From: Mangrovimonas sp.
GTDB taxonomy: Bacteria; Bacteroidota; Bacteroidia; Flavobacteriales; Flavobacteriaceae
Reading direction: 5' to 3'
NCBI GenBank assembly: GCA_020435705.1
Contig: JAGQZG010000004.1
Coordinates: forward strand, 1-38,261
Length of the DNA stretch: 38,261 nucleotides
In this document: positions 1 to 9,300 of the stretch, piece by piece
Layout of the letters: each line of letters begins with the position of its first letter
Numbering within the stretch: the first letter of the stretch is position 1
Notes under the pieces: generated by a model
What the model was told of the DNA's origin: nothing
Databases searched by the model: none
Seen by the model: the letters and a program-made list of their open reading frames with translations, nothing else
Program-made: the position numbers and the translations under genes

Positions 1-227
1 AAAGCGGGATGCAACGTAGCGGGTGGTTTTAAATCGGTGGAATCTTCCAACACCTGCCCCAATTTATTCGGGTATTCGGTCGTGATACAGTGCAAAGGTA
101 ATTTGGATAGCTTGTTGGCCCATTCCAGCGAAAGTTCGGGGGTTTTCACCTCTTCTTTCAAAGTTGTATTCTCCGTTTTGTTACAACTAAACGCCAAAAG
201 TGCAATCCCTATAACTAAATATTTCAT
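1..227 (-). CDS. DUF2891-family lipoprotein, N-terminal part (gene runs off the left edge)
   Basis: Reading the minus strand from the ATG at 227-225 gives 75 residues with no stop before the window edge. The protein opens with a short hydrophobic signal (MKYLVIGIALLAFSC) ending in a cysteine that fits a lipoprotein signal, so it is probably exported and lipid-anchored. The next part, including SLEWANKLSKLPLHCITTEY and a later LHPAF, resembles the start of DUF2891 proteins, whose biochemical function is unknown to me. The gene lies 13 bases downstream of the YifB-like gene on the same strand and may be co-transcribed with it. The family call rests on recognition of the N-terminus only; the rest of the gene is outside the window. 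Confidence 0.72.
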   Translation of the reverse strand, partial: MKYLVIGIALLAFSCNKTENTTLKEEVKTPELSLEWANKLSKLPLHCITTEYPNKLGQVLEDSTDLKPPATLHPA

Positions 228-240
228 TGTGGGTTAAATT

Positions 241-1779
241 TTACCCCAACCAGCCATCTCTATCCAAGCTTCTGTATTGGATAGCCTCGCCAATATGGGC
301 TTGAGTAATGTGTTCGCTCTGCTCAAGATCGGCAATGGTGCGTGCCACTTTTAAAATACGATCGTAAGCTCTTGCCGATAAATTTAAGCGTTCCATGGCG
401 GTTTTCAAAAGGCTAAGCGAAGTTTCATCCAGTTGGCAATACTTCCTGATGAGTTTTGTGCTCATCTGCGCATTGTAATGTACATTTTCCAAGGCCTGAA
501 ACCGTTCGGTCTGAATATCCCTAGCAGCTATCACCCTGTTACGTATCTCAACGGATGCTTCGGCCTTTCTCTCTTCGGAAAGTTTTTCAAAAGGTACCGG
601 TGTGACTTCAATATGAATGTCTATCCTATCCAGTAATGGCCCTGAAATTTTGCTCAAATACCGTTGCATTTCAGCAGGTGTTGAAGTGACCGGCGCACCT
701 GGTTCATTGAAGTACCCACTCGGACTGGGGTTCATGCTGGCTACCAGCATAAACGATGACGGATAGGTAATGGTAAATCTAGCCCTTGAAATGGTTACTT
801 CCCTATCCTCCAAAGGTTGACGCATGACTTCCAAGACCGTACGCTTAAACTCTGGTAACTCGTCCAAAAATAAAACGCCATTATGGGCTAAGGAAATTTC
901 CCCAGGCTGTGGGAAAGTACCGCCTCCTACCAAGGCGACATCTGAAATAGTGTGGTGGGGATTTCTAAAAGGGCGTTGTGCTAACAATCCAGTGTTTTCT
1001 TTCATCCTACCGGCTACCGAATGGATTTTGGTGGTTTCCAAGGCCTCTTTCAAGGTCATGGGCGGCAAGATGCTGGGCAAGCGTTTGGCTAACATGGTTT
1101 TTCCTGCACCCGGTGGACCAATGAGAATAATATTATGTCCGCCGGCCGCTGCAATTTCCATGCATCGCTTAATGGATTCCTGTCCCTTTACATCGGCAAA
1201 ATCATGTTCAGGAAACTCCAAGTTTTTATAGAATTCTTCCCGTGTATCTACCAGGGTTTGTTCCAAAGGAATATCCTTATCAAAAAAATCAATGACCTGT
1301 TTAATATTTTCAACCCCAAAGACCTGGATATCATTTACAATAGCCGCTTCCTTAGCATTCTGAACAGGAAGAATAAACCCTTTAAACCCTTCTTCCCTAG
1401 CCTTAATGGCTATGGGCAAGGCTCCTTTTATAGGCTGAAGGTTACCATCCAAAGACAATTCACCCATAATGAGGAAGTCTTCAAGATTTTCAGCTTTTAT
1501 TTGATTGGAAGCGGCCAGAATTCCCATAGCCAGGGTCAGGTCGTAGGCACTGCCTTCTTTACGCATATCGGCAGGTGACATGTTGATAATGAGCTTTTTG
1601 CCCGGAATTTTATACCCGTTATTCTGAAGTGCCGCCGCGATACGGAAATTACTTTCTTTAATGGCATTATCCGGCAAGCCTACCAAGTGATACCCAATAC
1701 CGGTATCTACATTAACTTCTACAGTGATTGTGGTGGCATCTACCCCAAAAACAGCACTTCCAAAAACTTTTTTGAGCAT
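241..1779 (-). CDS. YifB/ComM-family Mg-chelatase-like AAA+ ATPase
   Basis: This 512-residue protein has the full YifB/ComM layout. An N-terminal ChlI-like domain (about residues 1-170, with GLPDNAIKES and NMSPADMRKEGSAYDL) is followed by an AAA+ Mg-chelatase-type ATPase with Walker A GPPGAGKT near residues 221-228 and Walker B-type LFLDELPEF further on. A C-terminal helical domain contains the conserved LSARAYDRILKVARTIADL. ComM in naturally competent bacteria is a hexameric helicase that promotes branch migration during integration of transforming DNA; its role in Bacteroidota is inferred by homology. The ATG at 1779 gives the usual family start (MLKKVFGSA). The adenine deaminase gene lies 43 bases upstream on the same strand, so read-through is possible. 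Length and motifs are complete. Confidence 0.93.
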   Translation of the reverse strand: MLKKVFGSAVFGVDATTITVEVNVDTGIGYHLVGLPDNAIKESNFRIAAALQNNGYKIPGKKLIINMSPADMRKEGSAYDLTLAMGILAASNQIKAENLEDFLIMGELSLDGNLQPIKGALPIAIKAREEGFKGFILPVQNAKEAAIVNDIQVFGVENIKQVIDFFDKDIPLEQTLVDTREEFYKNLEFPEHDFADVKGQESIKRCMEIAAAGGHNIILIGPPGAGKTMLAKRLPSILPPMTLKEALETTKIHSVAGRMKENTGLLAQRPFRNPHHTISDVALVGGGTFPQPGEISLAHNGVLFLDELPEFKRTVLEVMRQPLEDREVTISRARFTITYPSSFMLVASMNPSPSGYFNEPGAPVTSTPAEMQRYLSKISGPLLDRIDIHIEVTPVPFEKLSEERKAEASVEIRNRVIAARDIQTERFQALENVHYNAQMSTKLIRKYCQLDETSLSLLKTAMERLNLSARAYDRILKVARTIADLEQSEHITQAHIGEAIQYRSLDRDGWLG

Positions 1780-1822
1780 ACATAATCATTTGCTCAAATG
1801 TAGGAAAATTAATATAAATTAT

Positions 1823-3442
1823 CTAGGCTTCAATAGTAACAAACTGAAACGCATTACCATCAAACAAACCTTTATCACTTAGTTTTAAAGACGGAATAAC
1901 CAACAGCGCCATAAAAGAAAGGGTCATAAAAGGTGCTTTTAAGGTACTGCCTAATTGTTTGGCATAAGCATCGGCGTAGGCATAGTTTTTACCAACAGTC
2001 TCGGCATCTTGATCACTCATGATACCTGCCACAGGGAGAGGAACCAGAATGGTTTCTTCCTCAGAATGGGCACACACCCCTCCTTTTTGTTCAATAATTG
2101 CATTTACTGCTTCACAAATAGCTTCATCGGTGGTTCCAACAACCACAATATTGTGGGAATCGTGGGCTACTGAACTGGCAATAGCTCCCTTTTTTAATCC
2201 AAAATTCTTAATAAAAGCTATTGAGGGATTTTCATTGTTATATCGATTGACCACTGCTATTTTAAGAATATCATTGCCTACATCCGAAGCTAAAGCACCA
2301 TGTTCAACTAGAGTTTCAGAAATTAATTCCCTCGTAATCAATTCGCCATCCAAAGCTTCAATTACTCGAATCTTCTCAGCACTGGATTGAAGTCTGAAAT
2401 CGGACACTTGCTTTTTATTGGTATTGAAGTTGTTTGGTTTTGAAAAAGCTACAGATGGAATTTTGGAAATACCTTGATCAAAAACCAAGTTTCCATTGAT
2501 ATAGGTTTGTAAAACTTTAAAATCCTTCAAATCTTCAACAACAATAAAATCGGCCAAATCGTTTACTTGCACTAAACCTACCCCCAAGCCATAATGTTTT
2601 ACCGGGTTAATGCAGGCCGCCTGTAATACCTTGAAGATATCATTCCCTTGTGCTATCGCTCGAGCACACAATTGGTTAATGTGCCCCACCAATAAATCAT
2701 CAGGATGTTTATCATCGCTGCAAAACATGATTTCGTTATAATAATCAGGTAACAAGTCAATCAAGGCCTTGAAATTTTTGGCCGCACTACCTTCACGAAT
2801 CAACACTTTCATGCCCTTTTGCAGTTTTTCCAACGCTTCGTTATAAGTAAAGCATTCGTGATCGGTAGAAATACCCGCCGAGATATACTTGTCCAGTCTC
2901 TCCCCTCGCAAGCCAGGTGCATGACCGTCAATGGGTTTCTTAAAATGTTTGGCCCAAGCTATTTTTTTCAAAACTTCCTCATCGTCAAAAATAACACCAG
3001 GATAGTTCATCATTTCTGTTAAATATTTGATATCTGGCTTGGAAAGCAATGCCTTGACCGCTTCAGAATCAATACAAGCTCCGGCCGTTTCAAAAGTGGT
3101 GGCAGGCACACAAGATGGTGCGCCAAAATTGAACTTAAAAGGTGTTTTCTTTCCATTCTCAATCATAAACTCTACACCTTCTACTCCTAAAACATTAGCA
3201 ATCTCATGCGGATCGGAGACCGTGGAAACCGTACCATGGCACACGGCAATTCGTGCAAACTCACTAGGCACCAACATGGAGCTTTCTATATGAATGTGTG
3301 CATCAACAAACCCTGGAAGAATATAATTTTCAATGGTGTGCTCCTTTTCCGAAATAGATATAATCCTATTGTTTTCAATGTTAACTTCGCCTTTGAAAAT
3401 GCGTTTGTTCAGTACATCAACAATGTTGCCTTGGATGGTCAT
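1823..3442 (-). CDS. ade: adenine deaminase
   Basis: The 539-residue product matches adenine deaminase of the amidohydrolase superfamily, which converts adenine to hypoxanthine and ammonia in purine salvage. The metal-binding HIH of [10 protein letters not shown] lies near residues 47-51. The adjacent [18 protein letters not shown] segment and the later DGHAPG, STDHECF and [11 protein letters not shown] motifs are characteristic of Ade rather than of dihydroorotase-like relatives. The C-terminal domain has the usual [12 protein letters not shown] segment. It starts at an ATG and sits directly downstream of the dsbD terminator, so it probably has its own promoter, although I found only an imperfect element (TAGATTTA) in the 62-base gap. 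No signal peptide is visible, so it should be cytoplasmic. Confidence 0.93.
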   Translation of the reverse strand: MTIQGNIVDVLNKRIFKGEVNIENNRIISISEKEHTIENYILPGFVDAHIHIESSMLVPSEFARIAVCHGTVSTVSDPHEIANVLGVEGVEFMIENGKKTPFKFNFGAPSCVPATTFETAGACIDSEAVKALLSKPDIKYLTEMMNYPGVIFDDEEVLKKIAWAKHFKKPIDGHAPGLRGERLDKYISAGISTDHECFTYNEALEKLQKGMKVLIREGSAAKNFKALIDLLPDYYNEIMFCSDDKHPDDLLVGHINQLCARAIAQGNDIFKVLQAACINPVKHYGLGVGLVQVNDLADFIVVEDLKDFKVLQTYINGNLVFDQGISKIPSVAFSKPNNFNTNKKQVSDFRLQSSAEKIRVIEALDGELITRELISETLVEHGALASDVGNDILKIAVVNRYNNENPSIAFIKNFGLKKGAIASSVAHDSHNIVVVGTTDEAICEAVNAIIEQKGGVCAHSEEETILVPLPVAGIMSDQDAETVGKNYAYADAYAKQLGSTLKAPFMTLSFMALLVIPSLKLSDKGLFDGNAFQFVTIEA

Positions 3443-3474
3443 AAGGGTGTTTTGGTAAATCTACAATTTTAAAA

Positions 3475-3500
3475 CTAAAAAAGCGGGAGTTACCCGCTTT
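3475..3500 (-). terminator. intrinsic terminator of the pabB-tilS-dsbD unit
   Basis: Just after the dsbD stop codon an 8-bp perfect stem (AAAGCGGG / CCCGCTTT) with a 5-base loop is followed on the minus strand by a T-run. The position right after the last gene of the run fits Rho-independent termination. Confidence 0.8.
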
Positions 3501-3504
3501 GTAT

Positions 3505-5505
3505 TTACTGTTTTTTGAAATTCTCCAGACCTGTTTTCAGCCATTCATAGTATTCATCTGAATCTGGAGTGTAGCCTACCGAGTGTATTAAATCATTTCC
3601 ATTGGTATCTTGTATAACATAAAGAGGTTGGGCGTTGGTATTGTATTTTATCTGCTGAAGCTCCAACCATTTTTGTCCATAGGTTTTAATATAATTACCT
3701 GAAAATTCAGATTCATACTGCTCATCAACGGGTAGCTTATCCCTATTGTCCACATAAAGTGAAATCAGAATTAACTCGTTATCCAACAGGTTAAACACTC
3801 TGCTGTCTATCCAAACATGCTCTTCCATTTTTCTACAGTTAACACAAGTGATTCCTGTAAAATCTACCATAACTGGTTTATTTACTGACTTGGCATATGC
3901 CAAACCAACTTCATAATCATGAAAGGCAATTAAATCGTGAGGGCCAAGATAGGCGCCAACAGGCAATTCTTTGGAAGCTTTACCTGATACTGCTGTTTGC
4001 TTTTTCATGTAGCCAACACCATATGGTGATTCACTATTTGAACTCATCGGCGGAGGAAAGCCGCTCACTAATTTTAGAGGTGCTCCCCAAAGACCAGGGA
4101 TCAAATAAAAGGTAAAAGCCAAAACAATAATTGCCATACTTAACCTTCCTACCGAAATATAATCCAATGGTGAATCATGTGGAAGTTTTATTTTGCCTAA
4201 TAGATATAGTCCCAAAGTACCAAAGATGGCTATCCAAATAGCTAAAAAGACCTCTCTTTCCAATATATGCCATTCTAGTACCAAATCGACCATGGAAAGA
4301 AATTTAAAGGCAAACGCTAACTCCAAAAAACCTAAGACTACCTTCACTGTGTTAAGCCATCCTCCTGATTTTGGTAGTGAATTTAACCAACTTGGAAAAA
4401 AGGCAAATAATGCAAAGGGCAAGGCGATTGCAGAAGAGAACCCAAGCATACTTATTATTGGAGCAATGCCTCCTTTGGTTGCAGCATCTAAAAGAGCTGT
4501 TCCTGCTATGGGAAAAGTGCAAGAAAAAGATACTACTGCCAAAGCCAGAGCCATAAAGAAAATTCCAATAAGCCCTCCTTTACTAGCGCCTTTATCTACT
4601 TTATTAACCCAAGAGTTAGGCAGCATTATTTCAAATGCACCAAGAAATGAGAAAGCAAAAACTATGAGAATGATAAACATTAAAATATTGAAGAAAACTC
4701 CAGTAGAAAACTCATACATGGCATTACTACCAAAAACAGCTGATACCGCAGTTCCCAATAAAGTATAAATAGCAATGATAAACACGCCATATACTACTGC
4801 GTTTTTGATTCCCGAAGCTTTGTCCTTGCTTTGTTTGGTAAAAAAACTAACAGTCATTGGTATCATAGGAAATACACAAGGTGTTAATAAAACCAGAAAG
4901 CCTAAGAAAAAGGAAGTAAAGAAAATCCCCAAGAGTCCCTTATCTCCGGAATTTTCAGATTCAAGTGTAGGTTCCTCAGTATTACTAGTATTTACATGGG
5001 TTGTATCAGCAACAACTTCATCGTTTCCTGCTTCAACTGGTTTAGCATTGGTTAAATCAAACTCAACATTCTTGAATTTATATATACACCTCTGATCATC
5101 ACACGCCTGATAAGAAATTTCAGCATTTATTGATTTTAGACTCGGATTCAAAAGTTTTATTTTCTGGGTGAACGTTGCATTGCTTTCAAAATAAGTCAAA
5201 TCCATTTCAAACACCTTATCGTACTCCGTAACAGACTTACTTTCAATAGCTTTACCTATGAGTTGGTAATTATTAACTTGTTGAACCGAATCGTAGACAA
5301 ACTCCGTAGGTAATGCACCACCTTCAGGAAGATTCTGTGAATATAAATGCCAGTGGAGATCAATCTTTGCTTTGTAAACCAAATTGAATTCACTATCAGA
5401 TAGTTTCTGGGTTTCTACGGTCCATTGCACCGGATCAAGAACTTGCGCTCTGGAAGCAAAACTTATTGAAAAAAACAGCAGAAATAGGGTTAGAAAATGT
5501 TTCAT
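3505..5505 (-). CDS. dsbD: protein-disulfide reductase DsbD family (thiol:disulfide interchange)
   Basis: At 666 residues this has all three DsbD parts. A signal peptide (about 1-20) leads into an N-terminal periplasmic domain with the C-x5-C pair of CDDQRC near residues 132-137. A transmembrane core follows at about 190-470, carrying the two redox cysteines in LTPCVFPM (near 210) and FSCTFPI (near 328). The C-terminal thioredoxin domain has CVNC near 553-556. DsbD carries electrons from cytoplasmic thioredoxin across the inner membrane to periplasmic disulfide and cytochrome c maturation proteins. The start overlaps the tilS stop by 4 bases in an ATGA arrangement, which implies translational coupling. 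A terminator follows. All expected cysteines are present, so I take it to be functional. Confidence 0.93.
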   Translation of the reverse strand: MKHFLTLFLLFFSISFASRAQVLDPVQWTVETQKLSDSEFNLVYKAKIDLHWHLYSQNLPEGGALPTEFVYDSVQQVNNYQLIGKAIESKSVTEYDKVFEMDLTYFESNATFTQKIKLLNPSLKSINAEISYQACDDQRCIYKFKNVEFDLTNAKPVEAGNDEVVADTTHVNTSNTEEPTLESENSGDKGLLGIFFTSFFLGFLVLLTPCVFPMIPMTVSFFTKQSKDKASGIKNAVVYGVFIIAIYTLLGTAVSAVFGSNAMYEFSTGVFFNILMFIILIVFAFSFLGAFEIMLPNSWVNKVDKGASKGGLIGIFFMALALAVVSFSCTFPIAGTALLDAATKGGIAPIISMLGFSSAIALPFALFAFFPSWLNSLPKSGGWLNTVKVVLGFLELAFAFKFLSMVDLVLEWHILEREVFLAIWIAIFGTLGLYLLGKIKLPHDSPLDYISVGRLSMAIIVLAFTFYLIPGLWGAPLKLVSGFPPPMSSNSESPYGVGYMKKQTAVSGKASKELPVGAYLGPHDLIAFHDYEVGLAYAKSVNKPVMVDFTGITCVNCRKMEEHVWIDSRVFNLLDNELILISLYVDNRDKLPVDEQYESEFSGNYIKTYGQKWLELQQIKYNTNAQPLYVIQDTNGNDLIHSVGYTPDSDEYYEWLKTGLENFKKQ

Positions 5506-6818
5506 GTTAGGATTGAAATTTTTAATATGTTTTGTGTGTCTTGAGTCACTTTAAATCGGTTGTCAAGTCGTTTGTTTAGAACCCAAACAATGTTATCTTT
5601 AGAACAAAGCACCAGTACTTTTTCTTTTTCCAAAGCTGAATACTTTTCGTCCTTAAAAAACTTGCTCAGTTTCTTCTTGCCTTGCATTCCAAAGGGATAA
5701 AAATAGTCGCCCTTTTCCCAATGTCTTACAGTTAGAGGAAACTTTAACAAATCTTTATCAACATAGACAATCTGGGAAATGGATTGTCCCATTGCATTTA
5801 CATCTTCCAAAGTAAGGGTTCCAAGAGAGGTTTCTATACTTTCATCGCCTTCAAAAATCTTAAGAGTTGCTTTACGGCTATCCTCGGGAAGATTAGAGAG
5901 TACCAGGTATTCTCTGTTTTTTAAAAGTCTGTGGGTTTTGGAAAAAACACATTTCCCTGTTTGAGCATCCAAGAGCTCTTCAATATCATTCCATTCATTA
6001 AATCCACAATCTTTAAACAACTGATATAAAACTGTTTTAAAATGATTAAAGCTTTTAATTTTTTCAATGTTGAAATACCTTACGTCTCCATCTACTCTAT
6101 CAACTACTTTTCCCGCAATCTCTTCTGAAATCGAATCCAAAAATTGTTTGCTTTCTCGTAAATGCTGTTGCGTTTTACTGAAATTTTGAAGGAATTGCGG
6201 GTTCACTGCTTTTAGTTTGGGAATCACATCATGACGTAGTTTATTCCGAAGATATTTTGTTGACGCATTGCTGCTATCCTCTCGCCATTTGATCTGGTTC
6301 TTCCCAGCAAAAATTTGAATTTCTTCACGGGAAAAAGGCAATAATGGTCGTACTAATTTTCCGTTCTTTTCAGGAATCCCTACCAATCCATCCAAGCCTG
6401 TCCCGCGGGAAAGATTGATAAGAAAGGTTTCCAAATTGTCATCGGCATGATGGGCAGTCAAGATGTAATCATAATGAAGTTGGCTGGCCAGCTCTTCAAA
6501 CCAGACATAGCGCAATTCCCTTGCGGCCATTTGAATGGATATTTTGTGTTCTTGGGCATATGTTTCGGTCTCAAAACTTTCTAAGAAAACCTCTAATTCC
6601 AAATCTTCTGCCAATTGCAGAACAAAAGATTCATCTTCATCACTCTCATTTCCCCGTAAGTTGAAATTACAATGCACTAGGCTGATGTTGAGTTGGAGTT
6701 GGGCACACAAATGGGCCAAAACCACGCTGTCCAAGCCACCGGAAATGGCCACAAGAAGTTTTTTGTCCTTAATAAAGGCTAATTCTTTGTCAATATATTT
6801 GCTAAACAGGTCGAGCAA
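5502..6818 (-). CDS. tilS: tRNA(Ile)-lysidine synthetase
   Basis: TilS attaches lysine to C34 of the AUA-reading isoleucine tRNA, changing both its decoding and its charging, and is essential in most bacteria. The PP-loop SGGLDS is at residues 26-31, followed by VHCNFNLRG, the LTAHHADDNLET segment and LRHDVIPKL. The C-terminal domain has the usual HWEKGDYFYPFGMQGKKKLS stretch. At 438 residues it is full length. The start is TTG: an in-frame TAG lies two codons upstream, and there is no in-frame ATG before the catalytic SGGLDS loop. It lies 44 bases after pabB and overlaps dsbD by 4 bases, suggesting a pabB-tilS-dsbD transcript. Confidence 0.93.
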   Translation of the reverse strand: MLDLFSKYIDKELAFIKDKKLLVAISGGLDSVVLAHLCAQLQLNISLVHCNFNLRGNESDEDESFVLQLAEDLELEVFLESFETETYAQEHKISIQMAARELRYVWFEELASQLHYDYILTAHHADDNLETFLINLSRGTGLDGLVGIPEKNGKLVRPLLPFSREEIQIFAGKNQIKWREDSSNASTKYLRNKLRHDVIPKLKAVNPQFLQNFSKTQQHLRESKQFLDSISEEIAGKVVDRVDGDVRYFNIEKIKSFNHFKTVLYQLFKDCGFNEWNDIEELLDAQTGKCVFSKTHRLLKNREYLVLSNLPEDSRKATLKIFEGDESIETSLGTLTLEDVNAMGQSISQIVYVDKDLLKFPLTVRHWEKGDYFYPFGMQGKKKLSKFFKDEKYSALEKEKVLVLCSKDNIVWVLNKRLDNRFKVTQDTQNILKISILT

Positions 6819-6862
6819 GCCAGTCTAAATTAGGTTATAAATATACCAACTTATACTGAGAT

Positions 6863-8149
6863 TTAGCCCTCTAAAACCTCACGCATTGCTTTAGCCTTTA
6901 CCAGACACTCTTCATATTCTTTCACGGGGTCACTTTTGGCCGTTATAGCGCCGCCAACCGAGTAGGAAACATACTTGTTCTTCTCGTTATAAAGAATACT
7001 TCGTATCACTACATTAAAATCGAAATCACCGTTTGGAGTAAAATACCCAACAGCCCCAGAATACAGTCCGCGTTTGGTTTCTTCATACGTTTCAATAAGC
7101 TTCATGGCCGAAATTTTTGGTGCCCCTGTCATGCTTCCCATAGGAAATGTGGCTCTGATAATATCTACAGGATGTATTTTAGTTTCTACTTCACAGGTAA
7201 TGGTGGAAATAAGTTGGTGCACTTGCTCAAACGTATAGACCTTACACAATTCATCTACTTTTACGCTTCCTTTTAGGGCCACTCGAGACAAATCGTTCCT
7301 AACCAAATCCACAATCATGATATTCTCGCTTTGCTCTTTCATATCATTGGCCAATGCTTCTTTGAGCAACATATCCTCTACTTCATTGGCGGCTCTTTTG
7401 GCGGTTCCTTTTATGGGCTGGGAACTGACTTTTGAACCGGATTTTTTCAGATAACGCTCTGGGGATGCCGACAGCAAATAGCTGTCGCTGAGTTTTAAAA
7501 AAGCGGCAAAAGGCGGTTTGGAAATCTCATTGAGTTTAAAATAGGTTTCAACGGGGGCTATTTGTGTTTCTTCAGAATAAAACTCCTGACAAAAGTTTAT
7601 TTCGTAAACATCTCCTTTGTGTATGTGCTCCAGCAATCTAGCAACTTTTTTAAAATAGTCGTCCTTGTGAATTCGAAGTTTAATTTTGATGGGGTCGTGC
7701 TTGGGTGTTCCTAGCGAAGAATCCATCTCGCCTATAGTTTTCAAATCGGCTTCAATCTCACTTTCATAAGACGACAAATAACTTACCTCAAGGCTATTTC
7801 CCTTAATGAAAAATATCTTTTTGGGTTGAAAAAAAAAGACGTCAGGAAAGTCTAAACCATCAAAATTTTTGGATTCCAGATTTTCAATATTGTTTTTTAA
7901 ATCATAGGACAAGTATCCAAAAAGCCAATCCTTGGTAAGTGTCTGGTAGGTTTTTAACTGTTCAAGATCATTTGTGATTTTAATTTCAGAATGTGAACCC
8001 ACAGCGATCAGGAAATCAAATTCTGAGGTTTCTTGAGGATATTCGTTGGAATCCAGACTGATAACATGAGTGAATTTTTGGCTCCATAGCAATAGCTTAT
8101 GTTTCCAAACATTGGTATTCTCTAGTGTTTTGCTAAAAATAGTTCTCAA
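6863..8149 (-). CDS. pabB: aminodeoxychorismate synthase component I (PabB-type)
   Basis: A 428-residue member of the chorismate-utilising family. The motif PIKGT near residues 243-247 carries the lysine that marks aminodeoxychorismate synthase; anthranilate synthase TrpE normally has PIAGT. Downstream are IMIVDLVRNDLSRVA, GSMTGAPK and GLYSGAVGY of the catalytic domain. The product, 4-amino-4-deoxychorismate, feeds folate synthesis. No glutamine amidotransferase partner or PabC lyase is nearby. The start is TTG at 8149-8147: an in-frame TGA lies two codons upstream, and the next in-frame ATG is deep inside the protein. The neighbouring tilS also starts with TTG. It is the first gene of the pabB-tilS-dsbD run. 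Confidence 0.9.
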   Translation of the reverse strand: MRTIFSKTLENTNVWKHKLLLWSQKFTHVISLDSNEYPQETSEFDFLIAVGSHSEIKITNDLEQLKTYQTLTKDWLFGYLSYDLKNNIENLESKNFDGLDFPDVFFFQPKKIFFIKGNSLEVSYLSSYESEIEADLKTIGEMDSSLGTPKHDPIKIKLRIHKDDYFKKVARLLEHIHKGDVYEINFCQEFYSEETQIAPVETYFKLNEISKPPFAAFLKLSDSYLLSASPERYLKKSGSKVSSQPIKGTAKRAANEVEDMLLKEALANDMKEQSENIMIVDLVRNDLSRVALKGSVKVDELCKVYTFEQVHQLISTITCEVETKIHPVDIIRATFPMGSMTGAPKISAMKLIETYEETKRGLYSGAVGYFTPNGDFDFNVVIRSILYNEKNKYVSYSVGGAITAKSDPVKEYEECLVKAKAMREVLEG

Positions 8150-8195
8150 CTGTCAAAAAAATTCTTTGCAAATTACTCAATAAATTGTGGCATAT

Positions 8196-8227
8196 AAAAA
8201 AAAGCCCCTTTCAAAAATGAAAGGGAC
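8196..8227 (-). terminator. intrinsic terminator after the sigma/63-aa/MscS operon
   Basis: Arms at 8204-8213 and 8218-8227 form a 10-bp stem (one G-U pair in the RNA) with a 4-base loop. On the minus strand it is followed by eight T residues (8203-8196). It lies about 50 bases after the MscS-like stop codon and separates that operon from pabB. Confidence 0.85.
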
Positions 8228-8276
8228 TTGTGATAACCAAATAGTCTAGGACTAACCAACCAAATCCTAAAAATAA

Positions 8277-9104
8277 TTACTCATGAATTTCTATCTGATT
8301 ATCGGAGAGTTCTTCAATGGGAAGGATAAGTTTCCCTTTACTTGTATTCAAAACCACCGTTGTAGGGTTAAGCGCTTCTATTTCACCCTCAATATGATTG
8401 ATTTTAATTCTCTGACCAATTTCAAAAACACGTCTTGCATGATAGGCTTTCAGCATTTTTTCCACAATATTTCTGGCACCTATTCCAAAAGCAAGAGCAA
8501 AAGCAATTAGAAAACCTCCAAATACCATCGTGATATTATTGGTAATAATATCTGTATTAACACCTGCTTGATTCAAAGCTGTGATGGATACAAATACCAA
8601 TATAATAGTGAAAACTAGCTGACTCACAAATTTTCCCCCGGAGAGTTCGACTGAATCAAAAAATGACTTGATTGCTTTTTTTATAGCGTTGGCAAGCAAA
8701 AGTCCAAAAACGACAATGATAAGTGCTGTAAGTAATTGAGGCAGATAATTGAGCAACTTACCTACTTCTTGGGTAACAATGGTAAGGTTCAAATATTCTG
8801 AAACAATTATAAGAAGAAAAACATACAGAATCCATTTAACAAATGTGGATACAATTTTTACAATATCAAAATTCAGTTTTTTGTCTCCAAACAATTCAAT
8901 CTCATTGAGTTTATCATCAAGTTTATCAGCCTTTGCAAGCTTAAGAACCTTTTTAATGATGCCCACAATAAGTTTAGTGATTAAAATCCCTACCAGAATA
9001 ATCACAATGGCTATTACCACTTTAAGTAACATATCACCCAATCCATTAAACATACCGGAAAACGTTTCTATAGTTTTGTCTTTTAAATCATTTAATTCGT
9101 CCAT
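8277..9104 (-). CDS. small MscS-family mechanosensitive ion channel
   Basis: The 275-residue protein is an integral membrane protein with hydrophobic segments near residues 25-50, 85-108, 115-142, 158-178 and 188-210. The last leads into the MscS-type pore and beta-domain region (AFGIGARNIVEKM, then GQRIKINHIEGEIEAL). The protein stops soon after the beta domain, so it lacks the large C-terminal cytoplasmic cage of E. coli MscS and resembles short relatives with repeated TM_helix segments. Such channels open on membrane tension and release solutes on osmotic downshock; whether this one gates this way is inferred. Its ATG is 4 bases after the stop of the 63-residue gene, itself coupled to an ECF sigma factor, so the channel is probably expressed with the sigma factor. 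Confidence 0.85.
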   Translation of the reverse strand: MDELNDLKDKTIETFSGMFNGLGDMLLKVVIAIVIILVGILITKLIVGIIKKVLKLAKADKLDDKLNEIELFGDKKLNFDIVKIVSTFVKWILYVFLLIIVSEYLNLTIVTQEVGKLLNYLPQLLTALIIVVFGLLLANAIKKAIKSFFDSVELSGGKFVSQLVFTIILVFVSITALNQAGVNTDIITNNITMVFGGFLIAFALAFGIGARNIVEKMLKAYHARRVFEIGQRIKINHIEGEIEALNPTTVVLNTSKGKLILPIEELSDNQIEIHE

Positions 9105-9108
9105 ATTT

Positions 9109-9300
9109 TTAATTTTTGTGGTTGGTATCGTTTCTTTTCGCCATAGTTAGTTCAATAACTTTGGCTAAATCAAATGAGAACAATCTGGCCAATTCCATAA
9201 ACAGTTTAGCCAAGGCAACATCGTTCATGACCTTGCTCTTAAGCTCTTCAGGAACTGGTTTTAGTGGCTTATCTATATATTTAAATGGATTTTCCCTCAT
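9109..9300 (-). CDS. 63-residue conserved-type small protein between ECF sigma factor and MscS channel
   Basis: I do not recognise a named family. The protein is soluble-looking, with no transmembrane helix or signal peptide. The first 20 residues are rich in proline and lysine (NPFKYIDKPLKPVPEELK), followed by an amphipathic helical stretch (VMNDVALAKLFMELARLF) and a polar tail. Its ATG overlaps the sigma factor stop by 4 bases (ATGA), and its stop is 4 bases before the channel gene, which argues strongly that it is a real translated gene. The position right behind an ECF sigma factor is where anti-sigma factors usually sit, but it has none of the usual anti-sigma hallmarks, so a regulatory role is only a guess. 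Confidence 0.75.
   Translation of the reverse strand: MRENPFKYIDKPLKPVPEELKSKVMNDVALAKLFMELARLFSFDLAKVIELTMAKRNDTNHKN

Noticed and set aside
823..1578. Plus-strand open frames of 135 and 147 codons opposite the YifB-like gene
   Set aside because: They mirror the conserved AAA+ coding sequence and show no independent protein-like features or promoter.
4193..4768. A 191-codon open frame on the plus strand, opposite dsbD
   Set aside because: Its translation is basic and low in complexity and is explained as the complement of the dsbD membrane segments; dsbD is a clear family member.
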